From Luteitalea sp. (GTDB lineage: Bacteria > Acidobacteriota > Vicinamibacteria > Vicinamibacterales > Vicinamibacteraceae): 64,000 bases of DNA. The stretch's first letter is position 1. Each line of letters starts with the position of its first letter. Position numbers and translations under genes: made by a program. Positions 55,953 to 64,000 of the stretch are shown here, piece after piece. Location: NCBI GenBank assembly GCA_009377495.1, contig WHTZ01000026.1, forward strand, positions 1-64,000. The letters run 5' to 3'. The notes under the pieces were generated by a model. That model searched no databases. It was not told the DNA's origin and saw only the letters and a list, made by a program, of their open reading frames with translations.

Positions 55953-56921
55953 ATGAAGACAATCGTCGTCCACGAGCCCGGCGGTCCGGAGCAGATGCAA
56001 CTCATCGACGTTCCCACGCCGACACCAGCACCTGGCCAGGTTCTCGTTGCGGTGCAGGTCAGCGGCGTCAACTTCCTGGACGTCTACTTTCGTTCGGGCC
56101 TCTACGAGAGCGATCGCCCGGTCGCGCTCGGCAGCGAGGCCGCGGGCATCGTCGAAGCGATCGGTGAGGGCGTCAGGGATGTGGCCGTTGGCGACCGCGT
56201 GACCTACGCGATGGTGCGTGGATCGTATGCAGAGTACGCGATCGTGCCCGCCGCGCAGCTCGTGAAGATTCCCGACGGCATCACCGTCGATACCGCAGCG
56301 GCCGTTATGCTGCAAGGCACCACCGCGCACTACCTGACGCGCTCCACGTTTCCGCTCGAGAGGCACCACACCTGCCTGGTTCACGCGGCGGCCGGTGGCG
56401 CCGGCAGCCTGGTCGTGCAGATGGCCAAATCACGCGGCGCGCGCGTATTCGGTACCGTGTCCACCGACGAGAAGGCGCGGCTCGTGCGCGAGCTCGGCGC
56501 CGACGAGGTGATCGTGTACACACAGCAGGACTTCGAGACCGAGGTGAAGCGGTTGACCGATGGGCGAGGTGTGGACGTCGTGTACGACTCGGTGGGTCGG
56601 ACCACGTTCGACAAGAGCCTCAACGTGCTTCGATCGCGAGGCACGATGGTGCTCTTCGGCCAGTCGAGTGGGCCCGTCTCAGCGGTCGATCCAAGCCGTC
56701 TCAACAGCGGCTCGCTCTTCCTCACGCGGCCTTCGTTGGCCCACTATCTCGCCACGCGAGAAGAGCTGCGGTGGCGGGCCGGTGAGATCATGACGCTGGT
56801 CTTGTCGGGAGCCTTGAAGGTGCGCGTCTCCGCGACCTATCCGTTGGCGGCCGCCGCACGCGCGCATCGCGACCTCGAAAGCCGCGCGACCACAGGGAAG
56901 CTTCTCCTTCGCATTCGATAG
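55953..56921 (+). CDS. NADPH:quinone oxidoreductase-like (zinc-free MDR) enzyme
   Basis: ATG 55953 (MKTIVVHEPGGPEQM) with AGGCAG upstream gives a normal 322-residue protein; an earlier in-frame start at 55875 would add 26 improbable residues. Signatures: VQVSGVNFLDVYFRSGLY, GSEAAGIVEAIGEGV, the cofactor loop HAAAGGAGSLVVQMAK, and VDVVYDSVGRTTFD. Structural zinc Cys residues are absent, as in quinone oxidoreductases. It uses NADPH to reduce quinones or enones in the cytoplasm. It is divergent from the TPR operon and convergent with the ADOP relic. Confidence 0.9.
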   Translation: MKTIVVHEPGGPEQMQLIDVPTPTPAPGQVLVAVQVSGVNFLDVYFRSGLYESDRPVALGSEAAGIVEAIGEGVRDVAVGDRVTYAMVRGSYAEYAIVPAAQLVKIPDGITVDTAAAVMLQGTTAHYLTRSTFPLERHHTCLVHAAAGGAGSLVVQMAKSRGARVFGTVSTDEKARLVRELGADEVIVYTQQDFETEVKRLTDGRGVDVVYDSVGRTTFDKSLNVLRSRGTMVLFGQSSGPVSAVDPSRLNSGSLFLTRPSLAHYLATREELRWRAGEIMTLVLSGALKVRVSATYPLAAAARAHRDLESRATTGKLLLRIR

Positions 56922-56929
56922 ATCGCGCG

Positions 56930-58235
56930 GGCACTTGACCCTGAGCTGTTGCCCCCTTCGTTCGGCTCGCAGCGCCTCGGCGGGATCGATGGCTGCCGCG
57001 CGCCTGCGGGGATCAGGCACGCCGCGCATGCTACGACCAGGAGCAGAAGCGCGCCCAAGGAGAACGCCACGCGATCGAGCGGTGTGACGCCGAACAGGAC
57101 GCTGGCCATCGCGCGCGTGGCGAAGGCCGCGACGGCTACGCCAACCGCCAGGCCAATGACCGTCACGGTCATGCCCTCGCGGAGCACCATTCGCACGAGG
57201 TGGGCGCGCGTCGCGCCGAGCGCAGCGCGCACGCCGATCTCTCGGCGGCGCTGTGCCACGTTGTAGGAGAGTACGCCGTACAGGCCGGTCGTGGCGAGCG
57301 CCAGGGCCAGCGCGGCAAAGGCCACGAGCACGAAGGCCGTGAACCGTGATCCGCTGACGGAGGTGGAGATCTTGACGGCCAGTGGTCCCAGCCGGCCGAG
57401 GGTCGCGTCGGGATCGAGTTGCTGCACGATGTCCCTCAACAGCGGCGCCAGCGACGCCGGATCGGGCTCGGTTTTCGCGACAATCGTGGCATGCCCCATC
57501 GGCATCGCAGGACCGTGTGCGGTGTAGATGTGTGGCTGCGCCTCCGCGTCGAGCTCCCCTGACAGCACGTCTTCGACGACACCACGACCTCGACGATAGT
57601 GTCATCCGCCAACATGCCCGGAAAACGCCGGCCTGTGACCGGCTTCCCATCGCTGAAGTAGGCTCGTGCAAAGGCCTCGTTGACCAACATGGGGCGGACG
57701 GCAGACGAGGCATCCTCGTCACGGAAGAACCGGCCCCCTTTCAGCCGCATGCCCAGCGCCTCCGCGTACCCCGGCGTGATGACGGCACGGTACGCTTCTG
57801 CTTTCAGAGGCTGACCATCGGGCGTCGTTATCCCCGGCAATTCGAAGCCCACGCGATAGACCGCGCCGCCAAACGGCGCCATGGTGCCGGCACCCGCCGC
57901 GCGTACGCTCGGCACCGCGCGCAAGCGCTCCAATGTGGAAGCCGCGAGCCTGGACAGTCGCTCACCTTGCTCTTGTGTGTCCGCGTCTGTGCCGGCGGGT
58001 CCACTCACATGCAGATCCGCTGTGAGCACGTTGGCCCGGTCGTACCCGGCGTCGACCTGGACGAGCGCGACGAAGCTGCGGGCGAGGAGCCCCGCCCCGA
58101 CGAGCAGCACGACAGCCAGCGCGGCCTCGATCACGAGCAGCACCCGGCGCACGTGTCCGCCTGCAGTCCCCGCAGTCCGCGCGCCGCCCGACTGCATCGA
58201 CGCGGACAGATCGACGCGTGAGCTCCTCGGGTGGG
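56930..58235 (-). pseudogene. 3' half of an ADOP permease with two frameshifts
   Basis: The relic begins inside the gene at DLSASMQSGGARTAG, then EAALAVVLLVGAGLLARS and the second MacB domain (TMAPFGGAVYRVGFELPG). Near 57575 the frame changes and continues VLSGELDAEAQPHIYTAHG and helices RREIGVRAALGATRAHL. Near 57005 it changes again at CLIPA, and RRAAAIDPAEALRAERR is read in a third frame without the usual terminal stop. The N-terminal half is absent. It overlaps the region downstream of the quinone oxidoreductase. Confidence 0.82.
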
Positions 58236-58419
58236 CGCCGTGTGCGAGGGTGGCCATCTGCACTGTGAGTTCCGGGCGATCGGCTCTGTGTCCTGACCCC
58301 AGGAGGCGCTGTCGCATAGCGGGAAATCGTCAAAGCGTGCGCCGGTTCGCGCAGGTGCCGCCGCGTGCTTGAAGCCCAATGCTTCCCCCCAAGATACGTA
58401 AGTTTGCGGTCCGGGGACG

Positions 58420-58495
58420 CCATGTTCCCGGTCTGAACTGTTACCGATGTCGCCGGTCCGGACCCATTTTTTGCTTGACAGGTTTTTTGCGAGGA
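58420..58495. mobile_element. Solitary IS481-type end sequence
   Basis: CCATGTTCCCGGTCTGAAC and CCGGTCCGGACC with TTGCTTGACA match the right end and outer flank of the IS element (11982-12055) base for base over most of the length, including GGTCCGGACC and GCTTGACA. No transposase sequence adjoins. It lies upstream of the second HNH gene, as the other copy lies upstream of the first. Confidence 0.75.
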
Positions 58496-58658
58496 CTGAT
58501 CCGGGGTTGAGATCGTGTGCCTGGATATCTCTTAGTCGCCCGTACGGCGCGTCTGGGGCCCGTTCTCGGTCACGCAAGGGGCGCGGAGACCCTCGAGCCG
58601 ATTATGCGGCACCTGATGGCGTACAACCCGTTGCAAATACAGGGGGTTATCATGGAGC

Positions 58659-60122
58659 ATGTCTTCGATCACTCTTCGGCATACGACTCCTGCTGGCTCG
58701 ATCCCTCCACGCTGTCTGACGGGGCGCCCCACGGATGACGGGGAAATCGAGCGGCTGGGCGACGCTATCGCCGAGCTCTCGGCCCGCATCCAGGCGGCGA
58801 CCTATGAGCTGCTGGTCCTAATCCAGCAGTTCGATGCCCGCGCGGGCTGGCACGGCGGCTTTCGCTCGTGTGCGCACTGGCTCAGTTGGCGCACGGGACT
58901 CGATCTCGGCGCCGCCCGCGAGAAGGTGCGCGTGGCGCGCGCCTTGGCGACGCTGCCCGTCGTGAGTGCCGCGATGCAGCGTGGCGAGCTCTCGTATTCG
59001 AAGGTCCGCGCGCTGTCGCGCGTCGCCACACCCGAGAGTGAGACACGGCTTGTGGACGCAGCGCGGGGCGGCACGGCCGCGCACGTCGAGCGGTTGGTGC
59101 GCGCGTGGCGGCGGGTCGATCGGCTGGCCGAGGCTCGAGAGACCGCGCGGCGGCACGAGCAGCGGCACCTCCACACCTGGGTGGATGAGGACGGGATGCT
59201 GGTGATCCGCGGGCGGCTCACGCCGGAGCTCGGGGCCGTGGTGCAGCGAGCGCTCGAGGCCGCCGGAGACCGGCTGTTCCGAGAAGAGGCGGCTGTGCCC
59301 CCGAGCGACGACGGTCCGGCGGAGACCAGCGCGGCGCAACGCCGCGCTGACGCCCTCGGACTCGTCGCCGAATGCGCTCTGGCCAGTGATCTGGATCGCG
59401 GGACGGCGGGCGATCGCTATCAGGTCGTCATTCACGTCGACGAGGACACGTTGCAGGAGGATGCGCGAGCGCGCGCTGGCGATGCGGTTGCGCCCGACAC
59501 GGGCCAGGCGGTGCTGGAGGATGCCGACGGTGCGTGCGTTTCCGCGGAAACGTCGCGGCGGATCGCCTGCGACGCGTCGACCGTGGTGATGCGGCATGCG
59601 TCAGACGGGACGGTGCTCGATGTCGGCCGGAAGCGGCGGACGATTCCGCCGGCGATTCGGCGGGCGCTAGCCGCCCGCGATCACCGTTGTCGCTTTCCGG
59701 GCTGCACGGCGCGGCATTGTGACGCGCACCACGTTCACCACTGGGCAGATGGTGGGCCCACACGGCTCGAGAATCTCGTGTTGCTCTGCAAACGCCACCA
59801 TCGGGCCGTGCATGAAGAGGGCTTCACCATCACGCGGAGCGCCGATGGGACGGTCGGCGTCTGCCGCCCCGATGGCCGGCAGCTTCCGCCCGCGCCGACC
59901 GCTCCCCGCTGGGACACACATGGCGACGAGGTCCAGGATCCGCTCGCGCCCCTTACCGCGCGGCTCGCGGCGGCCGGCATGCGGATCGGCCCACACACGG
60001 CCACCCCGGACTGGGATGGCGAGCGGTTCGATGTGCGCTGGGCGATCGATGTGCTGTGGGATCGTCAGGGCGGCGCGGCCCCAGGCGAGGACGCTTCGGC
60101 GGAAACGTCGGTCGCGACGTAA
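58659..60122 (+). CDS. DUF222-HNH endonuclease (13E12-repeat family)
   Basis: The 487-residue protein has the DUF222 helical domain (about 30-330; GGFRSCAHWLSWRTGLDLG, AREKVRVARALATLPVVS, LSYSKVRALSRVATPE) and a C-terminal HNH domain (RRALAARDHRCRFPGC, CDAHHVHHWADGGPTRLENL, CKRHHRAVHE), with Cys pairs for zinc and the His-Asn-His core. In Mycobacterium, 13E12 proteins lie in mobile repeats; activity is nuclease-like but unproven. A short tail follows. Both this gene and the one at 12221 have an IS481-type end upstream, which suggests a shared history. Confidence 0.88.
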   Translation: MSSITLRHTTPAGSIPPRCLTGRPTDDGEIERLGDAIAELSARIQAATYELLVLIQQFDARAGWHGGFRSCAHWLSWRTGLDLGAAREKVRVARALATLPVVSAAMQRGELSYSKVRALSRVATPESETRLVDAARGGTAAHVERLVRAWRRVDRLAEARETARRHEQRHLHTWVDEDGMLVIRGRLTPELGAVVQRALEAAGDRLFREEAAVPPSDDGPAETSAAQRRADALGLVAECALASDLDRGTAGDRYQVVIHVDEDTLQEDARARAGDAVAPDTGQAVLEDADGACVSAETSRRIACDASTVVMRHASDGTVLDVGRKRRTIPPAIRRALAARDHRCRFPGCTARHCDAHHVHHWADGGPTRLENLVLLCKRHHRAVHEEGFTITRSADGTVGVCRPDGRQLPPAPTAPRWDTHGDEVQDPLAPLTARLAAAGMRIGPHTATPDWDGERFDVRWAIDVLWDRQGGAAPGEDASAETSVAT

Positions 60123-60291
60123 CGTGTGGAAGAAAGCCTCAGAACGGGTAGCCGAGTCTTCGTCTCCGTGAGATCGCGAAGCAGAATAGGTTGCCGGACC
60201 TCTCATTTGAGCGAATCGGCCAACTTCAGTAACTCGCGTCCGCGTACTCGAGAGGATCGCCTCTACGCCGCGTTCTTAGTAGTAGTGAGGC

Positions 60292-60807
60292 ATGCCCGTC
60301 GACCCTGAAGCGCTGTTCGCTGCCAACCAACATCGCCTGTTCCGGTACTTCCGCCGGGCGGTTGGCCGGGCCGACACGGCGCGTGATTTGACCCAGGACG
60401 TCTTCCTGAGAGTGAGCCGGACAGCGATTCCCGTGGCCGCAGACGGCGAGGTCAGGGCTTGGCTGTTTCGAATCGCCAGGAACCTCGCGCTCGATTACCA
60501 CCGCAGGCGTGTTCGACAACCCGAGCCATCGCCGTTGATCGACGAGAGCTCGCGATTGCCCTCTCAGGATGTCGACCTCGCTGTTAAGGAGGCCCTCGCC
60601 GCATTGTCAGACCTCGACCGTGACGTATTCCTCATGCGGGAAGTGGCGGGCCTTGGCTATGAAGAGATCGGACGGGCGTGCGGACTGACACCCGACGCAG
60701 TTCGATCGCGCATCCATCGCGCTCGACTACAGCTGCGTACGCATTTGGCGGCTCCAATTGCGACAAGACGAACGATTCCGATGCGGCAGTCTGGCCGTCA
60801 GCCTTGA
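60292..60807 (+). CDS. ECF-type RNA polymerase sigma factor
   Basis: The 171-residue protein has sigma region 2 (HRLFRYFRRAVGRADTARDL, TQDVFLRVSR, VRAWLFRIARNLALDYHRR) and region 4 (LSDLDRDVFLMREV, YEEIGRACGLTPDAVRSRI). It lacks extra C-terminal domains. Ten bases separate it from an anti-sigma gene, so it is presumably held inactive at the membrane until an envelope signal. ECF factors of this size direct small regulons, often including their own operon. Confidence 0.92.
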   Translation: MPVDPEALFAANQHRLFRYFRRAVGRADTARDLTQDVFLRVSRTAIPVAADGEVRAWLFRIARNLALDYHRRRVRQPEPSPLIDESSRLPSQDVDLAVKEALAALSDLDRDVFLMREVAGLGYEEIGRACGLTPDAVRSRIHRARLQLRTHLAAPIATRRTIPMRQSGRQP

Positions 60808-60817
60808 GAGTGAACCC

Positions 60818-61174
60818 ATGAGCGACAGACACGAAGTCATCTCAGCCTTTCTGGACGACGAACCCTTCAACTCGAGCACATTGGCGGAGGCGTTAAGTGA
60901 ACCGGCCGGCCGCGACTTGCTCATCGACTTGATGGCGTTGCGTCACCTCATGCAGACAGAAGGCAAAGAAGCCCCCGCGTTCGCGGTTCGAAAGCCGAGA
61001 CGCTCTGCACCGCGCGCGCTTGCCGCAGTTGCCGCGATTCTTGTGGCTCTCGTCGGAGGCTATCTTGTCGGTGAGCGTCGAGGTGAAATGGCCACGTCTG
61101 GACCGCCGCCTGCAACGCGTGTCGTGCAGGCGCCAGCGGCATGGCAGGACGTACCGCTCGGGAGGATGCGATGA
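60818..61174 (+). CDS. Membrane-anchored anti-sigma factor
   Basis: ATG 60818 (MSDRHEVISAFLDDEP) is preferred to an upstream in-frame start inside the sigma gene. Residues 1-60 form the cytoplasmic sigma-binding part (EVISAFLDDEPFNSSTLAEAL), followed by one membrane helix (ALAAVAAILVALVGGYLVG) and a short periplasmic tail. No HxxxCxxC zinc motif is present, so it resembles the RseA N-terminal type rather than ZAS proteins. It overlaps the next gene by four bases. Confidence 0.82.
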   Translation: MSDRHEVISAFLDDEPFNSSTLAEALSEPAGRDLLIDLMALRHLMQTEGKEAPAFAVRKPRRSAPRALAAVAAILVALVGGYLVGERRGEMATSGPPPATRVVQAPAAWQDVPLGRMR

Positions 61175-62121
61175 GGATCATTCCATGCTGGGTGCTGATC
61201 GTTCACGTTGCCGCAGGCATCGCACATTCACAGACGTTCAACGAGCTGCAGGTCCAACTTGGGGCTTACACCTTGAGTGATAACGGCGGCGAGAGGCCGC
61301 TCGGTGTCTGGCGGAGCACAGGCCCGCTGGTCATAGGGAAGCCCACGAGCAGTACATTTTCAGTGGGGGACACCTGTGATGCCTTCACTGTGAGCTCCGG
61401 CGGATCTCTCAGGGAAGACGCGACGACCGCATGGAGAATCGAATTGACGCCCATACGTGTCGTTCGCGACGCCGTCACGTTCCGGTTACGCTGGATTCGA
61501 CTCGCCGCGCTCCGACAGCAGATCGATCAGGTCTCTTTCGATAGCAGTAAGGCCAGTCGGAGTCCGAAGGAAGATATCGAGCTGACGCTGCGACCGGGGG
61601 AGTCGTGGCCGGTGGACAGCGTACCAGTGTCGTCAGGTGCGAAGACAGTCGACGGCCAGCCTTGCCGGGGGCGCGCGGCGTCGATCCGAGTGTCAGTGGA
61701 CAGCTATCCGTCGGAGGAGGTGGATCGCCGACTCGTCGTCGCCGACCTCTGGCTTGTCGAGCGGCTCTCGAACGGCACTGAGGTGCAACGCAGCCACGCT
61801 CTGTCCGTTCGCGGTTTACCGAACCGCCCGTTCCGGTTCTACTTCGACAGCATCGTCGATGCGAACGTCTCGCTTGATATCTACGGCATGCTCATTGCGC
61901 GGCTCGAGAGCGGCGCGATGGCGATCTCTGTTGAGACGCGCAGCCGATGGGGACACTCTTCGGATTCGCGCTCGGGTGGTCCCCAGCGATCCGTGGAGTC
62001 TGTAATCCAAGTGAAGCCGGCGGAGATCGTTGAGATCCGGTTACCGAGATTGGGCGACGGGGCCGGCACATTTGCTAGACGCGAGTTTTCGATCAGGATT
62101 CAAGCGCGTCAACTGCGCTGA
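61171..62121 (+). CDS. Secreted protein of unknown function in the sigma operon
   Basis: ATG 61171 overlaps the anti-sigma stop (ATGA) and starts a signal peptide (VLIVHVAAGIAHSQ). The ~316-residue mature protein is beta-rich (GPLVIGKPTSSTFSVGD, AVTFRLRWIRLAALR, RRLVVADLWLVERLSNGTE, AEIVEIRLPRLGDG), with two Cys (near residues 70 and 168) that could form a disulfide. No known family was recognised. Translational coupling to the anti-sigma factor suggests it senses or carries out the envelope response the sigma factor controls. Confidence 0.72.
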   Translation: MRIIPCWVLIVHVAAGIAHSQTFNELQVQLGAYTLSDNGGERPLGVWRSTGPLVIGKPTSSTFSVGDTCDAFTVSSGGSLREDATTAWRIELTPIRVVRDAVTFRLRWIRLAALRQQIDQVSFDSSKASRSPKEDIELTLRPGESWPVDSVPVSSGAKTVDGQPCRGRAASIRVSVDSYPSEEVDRRLVVADLWLVERLSNGTEVQRSHALSVRGLPNRPFRFYFDSIVDANVSLDIYGMLIARLESGAMAISVETRSRWGHSSDSRSGGPQRSVESVIQVKPAEIVEIRLPRLGDGAGTFARREFSIRIQARQLR

Positions 62122-62186
62122 CCAGATGGGTTGGCGTGGCCGCGGCAAGGTCGAGGATAACGACGACAACGACAATCATGGGTTAT

Positions 62187-62396
62187 CTATAGCTTCTCGG
62201 TGAGGTCACTGAGCTGAGCGCCAAGTGCTCGCGCGATCTGAGCGAGCCGGAGCACGGAAGGGTTCCTAACGCCCCGCTCGATGCCGGACATGTACGAGCG
62301 ATCGATCCCAGCGGCAGCGGCCAGTTCCTCCTGGGACATCTGTCCGGCTTCGCGTAGAGAACGAATGGGGCGCCGATCTGCCGAAGGAGGGATCAC
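62187..62396 (-). CDS. XRE-family helix-turn-helix regulator
   Basis: The 69-residue protein is a single Cro/CI-type HTH: IRSLREAGQMSQEELAAAAG, IDRSYMSGIERGVRNPSVLRLAQIARAL. GTG 62396 overlaps the TelA stop by four bases (GTGA). It is the last gene of an XpaC-TelA-XRE operon; a regulator at the 3' end is unusual for this family. Confidence 0.85.
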   Translation of the reverse strand: MIPPSADRRPIRSLREAGQMSQEELAAAAGIDRSYMSGIERGVRNPSVLRLAQIARALGAQLSDLTEKL

Positions 62397-63523
62397 CGCT
62401 GGACACGGTTACGCGCCGCCATCAGAGCCTGCTTGAGCTCCGTTTCGCACGTCACGAGCTGCTTTTCCGCCTCCGCGCGCTGGCGCTTCCCGTCATCGGC
62501 AATGCGAAGCGCATCATCGATCGTTGCAATGAGCGCATCGTTGGCTCGCTTCACCGCATCGATGTCGACAACACCCCGCTCCACCTGCGTGCGGATCGTC
62601 TCCGTGGAGCTGCGGAGCGCGTCGGCGTTGGCCGTGAGCAGCTCGTTGGTGAGATCCGTCGCCTTCTTCAGCGTCTCGCCAGCCTCCGCCGACCGGGCGA
62701 TGGTGAGCGCCATCGCGAGCTGCTGTCGCCAGAGCGGAATGGTGTTGGCCATCGTCGAGGCGATCTTGCCGACAAGGGCCTTGTCGTTCTGCTGCACGAG
62801 GCGAATCGAGGGCAGGCTCTGGAGCGTCACCTGGCGCGTGAGCTTCAGATCGTGCACGCGCCGTTCGAGATCGTCGCGCTTGGCACGCAGATCGCGAAGC
62901 TCTTGCGCCTTCAGCACGTCGGCGCTGGTCTCCGCCTCCTTCGCCAACGCCGGCAGCGTCTGTCGATCGAGTCGCCGCAGCTGCTCCTCACCCGCCGCGA
63001 TATACACGGCGAGCTTCTCGAAATAGTCAATGGTTCTCTCGTACAGGCGGTCGAGCATGGCGATGTCCTTCATCAGCGCGCTCGTCTCGGTATCGAGCCG
63101 GTTGCTGATCGCATCGACCTGCGTACGCACCTGCCCGTATCGCTGCAGCATTCTCGCGACAGGCTTCGAGCCGCCAAAGAAGCGCGCGAAGAACCCGCGT
63201 TTCTTCTTCGGGTCGAGCTCCTCAATCGGCAGGCCGCGCAGTGTCCTCACCATCTCGTTCAGCGCCTGACCGGCGGGACCGGTGTCCTTGTGGCGAACGC
63301 CCTCGAGCATCTCGTCCGCCACCGAGGTGACTTCATCCTGCGCCGCGGTGCCGAAGAACAGGATCGAGTTGCTGTCGCCGAGCTCGAGCTCGGCCATCGC
63401 GCTCTCGATCTCTGCCCTTCGCTCAGGCGCAGCGGCGTCGTACGGCACCACCTCCGTCGACGGCACCGGTGAGGTCGGCGCCAATGCGGCCGACGCCGCT
63501 GGTGTGGTGTTTGACTCCGTCAT
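62393..63523 (-). CDS. telA: TelA-family (toxic anion resistance) protein
   Basis: The 376-residue cytoplasmic protein is almost wholly helical and coiled-coil (LRDLRAKRDDLERRVHDLK, LTRQVTLQSLPSIRLVQQND, IPLWRQQLAMALTIARSAEA), the TelA domain signature. A conserved NSILFFG segment is near 50. TelA relatives are linked to tellurite and antibiotic tolerance and often occur with XpaC. ATG 63523 overlaps the XpaC stop by four bases, and TelA overlaps the XRE gene likewise, so all three are coupled. Confidence 0.9.
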   Translation of the reverse strand: MTESNTTPAASAALAPTSPVPSTEVVPYDAAAPERRAEIESAMAELELGDSNSILFFGTAAQDEVTSVADEMLEGVRHKDTGPAGQALNEMVRTLRGLPIEELDPKKKRGFFARFFGGSKPVARMLQRYGQVRTQVDAISNRLDTETSALMKDIAMLDRLYERTIDYFEKLAVYIAAGEEQLRRLDRQTLPALAKEAETSADVLKAQELRDLRAKRDDLERRVHDLKLTRQVTLQSLPSIRLVQQNDKALVGKIASTMANTIPLWRQQLAMALTIARSAEAGETLKKATDLTNELLTANADALRSSTETIRTQVERGVVDIDAVKRANDALIATIDDALRIADDGKRQRAEAEKQLVTCETELKQALMAARNRVQR

Positions 63524-63999
63524 GATAGGTCTCCGGAATGGAGTTGACGCGCAGCAACGGGCTCACGTTCAGGCAGCTCCCGCTTGAGGCGCGCGTTCAG
63601 CACCTCGATCTCCACGTCCAGCGACAGCATGTCATGCTCGAGGAGCTTTCTATGCTGGTTCGCAAAGGTATTCTCCATGTCGACCAGAAGCTGCCGAAAG
63701 CTCTGCTCGAGCGACCGATTTCGAAGCTGCCGATGGGTGCGCGCGTATTCCCGAGTCACGTGCTGCGCGCTGTCCAAGTAGATGTTGAGGAAGCGACGCG
63801 CTCGGACCGCCTCTCTCGGATCTTGCTCGATCTCGACGAGGATGGTGCGACCGATGGCTGTGATGCGCAGCAGTCGCTCGGTGAACTCGCGTACCGCAAT
63901 CGCCCGGGCTGCCGTCTCGATCCCGCGAAGCCGGCCGTACGCCTGCTTGAGCTGTAGCGTCACCGCGGAGCGGTCGACGCCATCAACGACGGCGACCTC
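63520..63999 (-). CDS. XpaC-like protein (5-bromo-4-chloroindolyl phosphate hydrolysis family), 5' partial
   Basis: The frame is open to the right window edge, so the N-terminus lies outside; GTG 63963 is an internal codon, not necessarily the start. The visible part is helical and charged (EFTERLLRITAIGRTILVEIE, RARRFLNIYLDSAQHVTREYA, EQSFRQLLVDMENTFANQH, DVEIEVLNARLKRE), the C-terminal region of the XpaC family that accompanies TelA. The enzymatic name is historical and catalysis is doubtful. Confidence 0.75.
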   Translation of the reverse strand, partial: EVAVVDGVDRSAVTLQLKQAYGRLRGIETAARAIAVREFTERLLRITAIGRTILVEIEQDPREAVRARRFLNIYLDSAQHVTREYARTHRQLRNRSLEQSFRQLLVDMENTFANQHRKLLEHDMLSLDVEIEVLNARLKRELPEREPVAARQLHSGDLS

Positions 64000-64000
64000 G

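Noticed and set aside
57962..58577. Minus-strand frames across the IS end and ADOP relic
   Set aside because: They span unrelated sequence blocks and read the relic in the wrong frame; no motif.

Overview
The window looks like a chromosomal accessory region of a GC-rich soil Acidobacteriota, probably a Vicinamibacteria (subgroup 6) type genome. This is inferred from family content: eight loci of 'acidobacterial duplicated orphan permeases' (ADOP, MacB/FtsX-like permeases without an ABC ATPase gene), several PadR regulators beside them, an Oar-like TonB-dependent receptor, CRTAC1/UnbV propeller proteins, TPR lipoprotein-like proteins and bacterial CE15 glucuronoyl esterases. No rRNA, tRNA or CRISPR was seen.

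Layout. 1-10.4 kb: an alkaline-phosphatase/sulfatase-fold membrane protein entering from the left edge, the only apparently intact ADOP permease, a SpoU methyltransferase plus Tat-exported Gfo/Idh/MocA oxidoreductase pair, a PQQ-type sugar dehydrogenase with a C-terminal cytochrome c, an ADOP fragment, a CE15 esterase and an isoprenylcysteine methyltransferase-like membrane protein. 10.5-18.9 kb is a scrap-yard: an IS481-family element with terminal inverted repeats and a dead transposase, an HNH endonuclease-family gene, a RibD/DHFR-like reductase, an ankyrin pseudogene, a VapBC toxin-antitoxin pair, a UppP/MocR chimeric remnant and an SDR. 19-23 kb: a 1335-residue secreted FG-GAP protein. 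23.4-26.5 kb: PadR plus a frameshifted ADOP. 26.6-36.3 kb: a TPR protein, a CRTAC1/UnbV protein, a TonB-dependent receptor, a second CE15 esterase and a secreted protein of unknown function, which together look like a plant-polysaccharide uptake and degradation locus. 36.5-50.2 kb: broken ADOP/PadR loci around a sulfatase, an AT-rich foreign gene, a small secreted protein and a GH43 arabinanase-like enzyme. 50.3-56.9 kb: an amidohydrolase, a Tat-exported lyase-like propeller interrupted by a TGA, a second TPR/CRTAC1 pair arranged as an operon, and a quinone oxidoreductase. 57-64 kb: another ADOP relic, a lone IS end, a DUF222-HNH gene, an ECF sigma/anti-sigma/secreted-protein operon, and an XpaC-TelA-XRE operon running off the right edge.

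How the genes may work together. The CE15 esterases, GH43 enzyme, sulfatase, lyase-like propeller, PQQ dehydrogenase, Gfo/Idh oxidoreductase and TonB receptor suggest extracytoplasmic processing of plant cell-wall polysaccharide. The TonB receptor, CRTAC1/UnbV propeller and TPR proteins recur as a module whose mechanism is undescribed. PadR genes sit at promoters with inverted-repeat operator candidates next to ADOP permeases.

The strongest structural signals are: (1) a roughly 150-250 bp repeat present three times (14.5, 18.8 and 26.6 kb) that at one copy forms the 5' region of a TPR gene; (2) seven of eight ADOP loci are broken, each differently; (3) an IS481-type end sequence precedes both HNH genes; (4) a hairpin with arms of about 50 bases lies inside the IS element; (5) there are several precise gene-scrap junctions. 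Long genes such as those at 18999-23006 and 29670-32849 are uninterrupted, so the breaks are probably not general sequencing error, but read-level checks would settle that.
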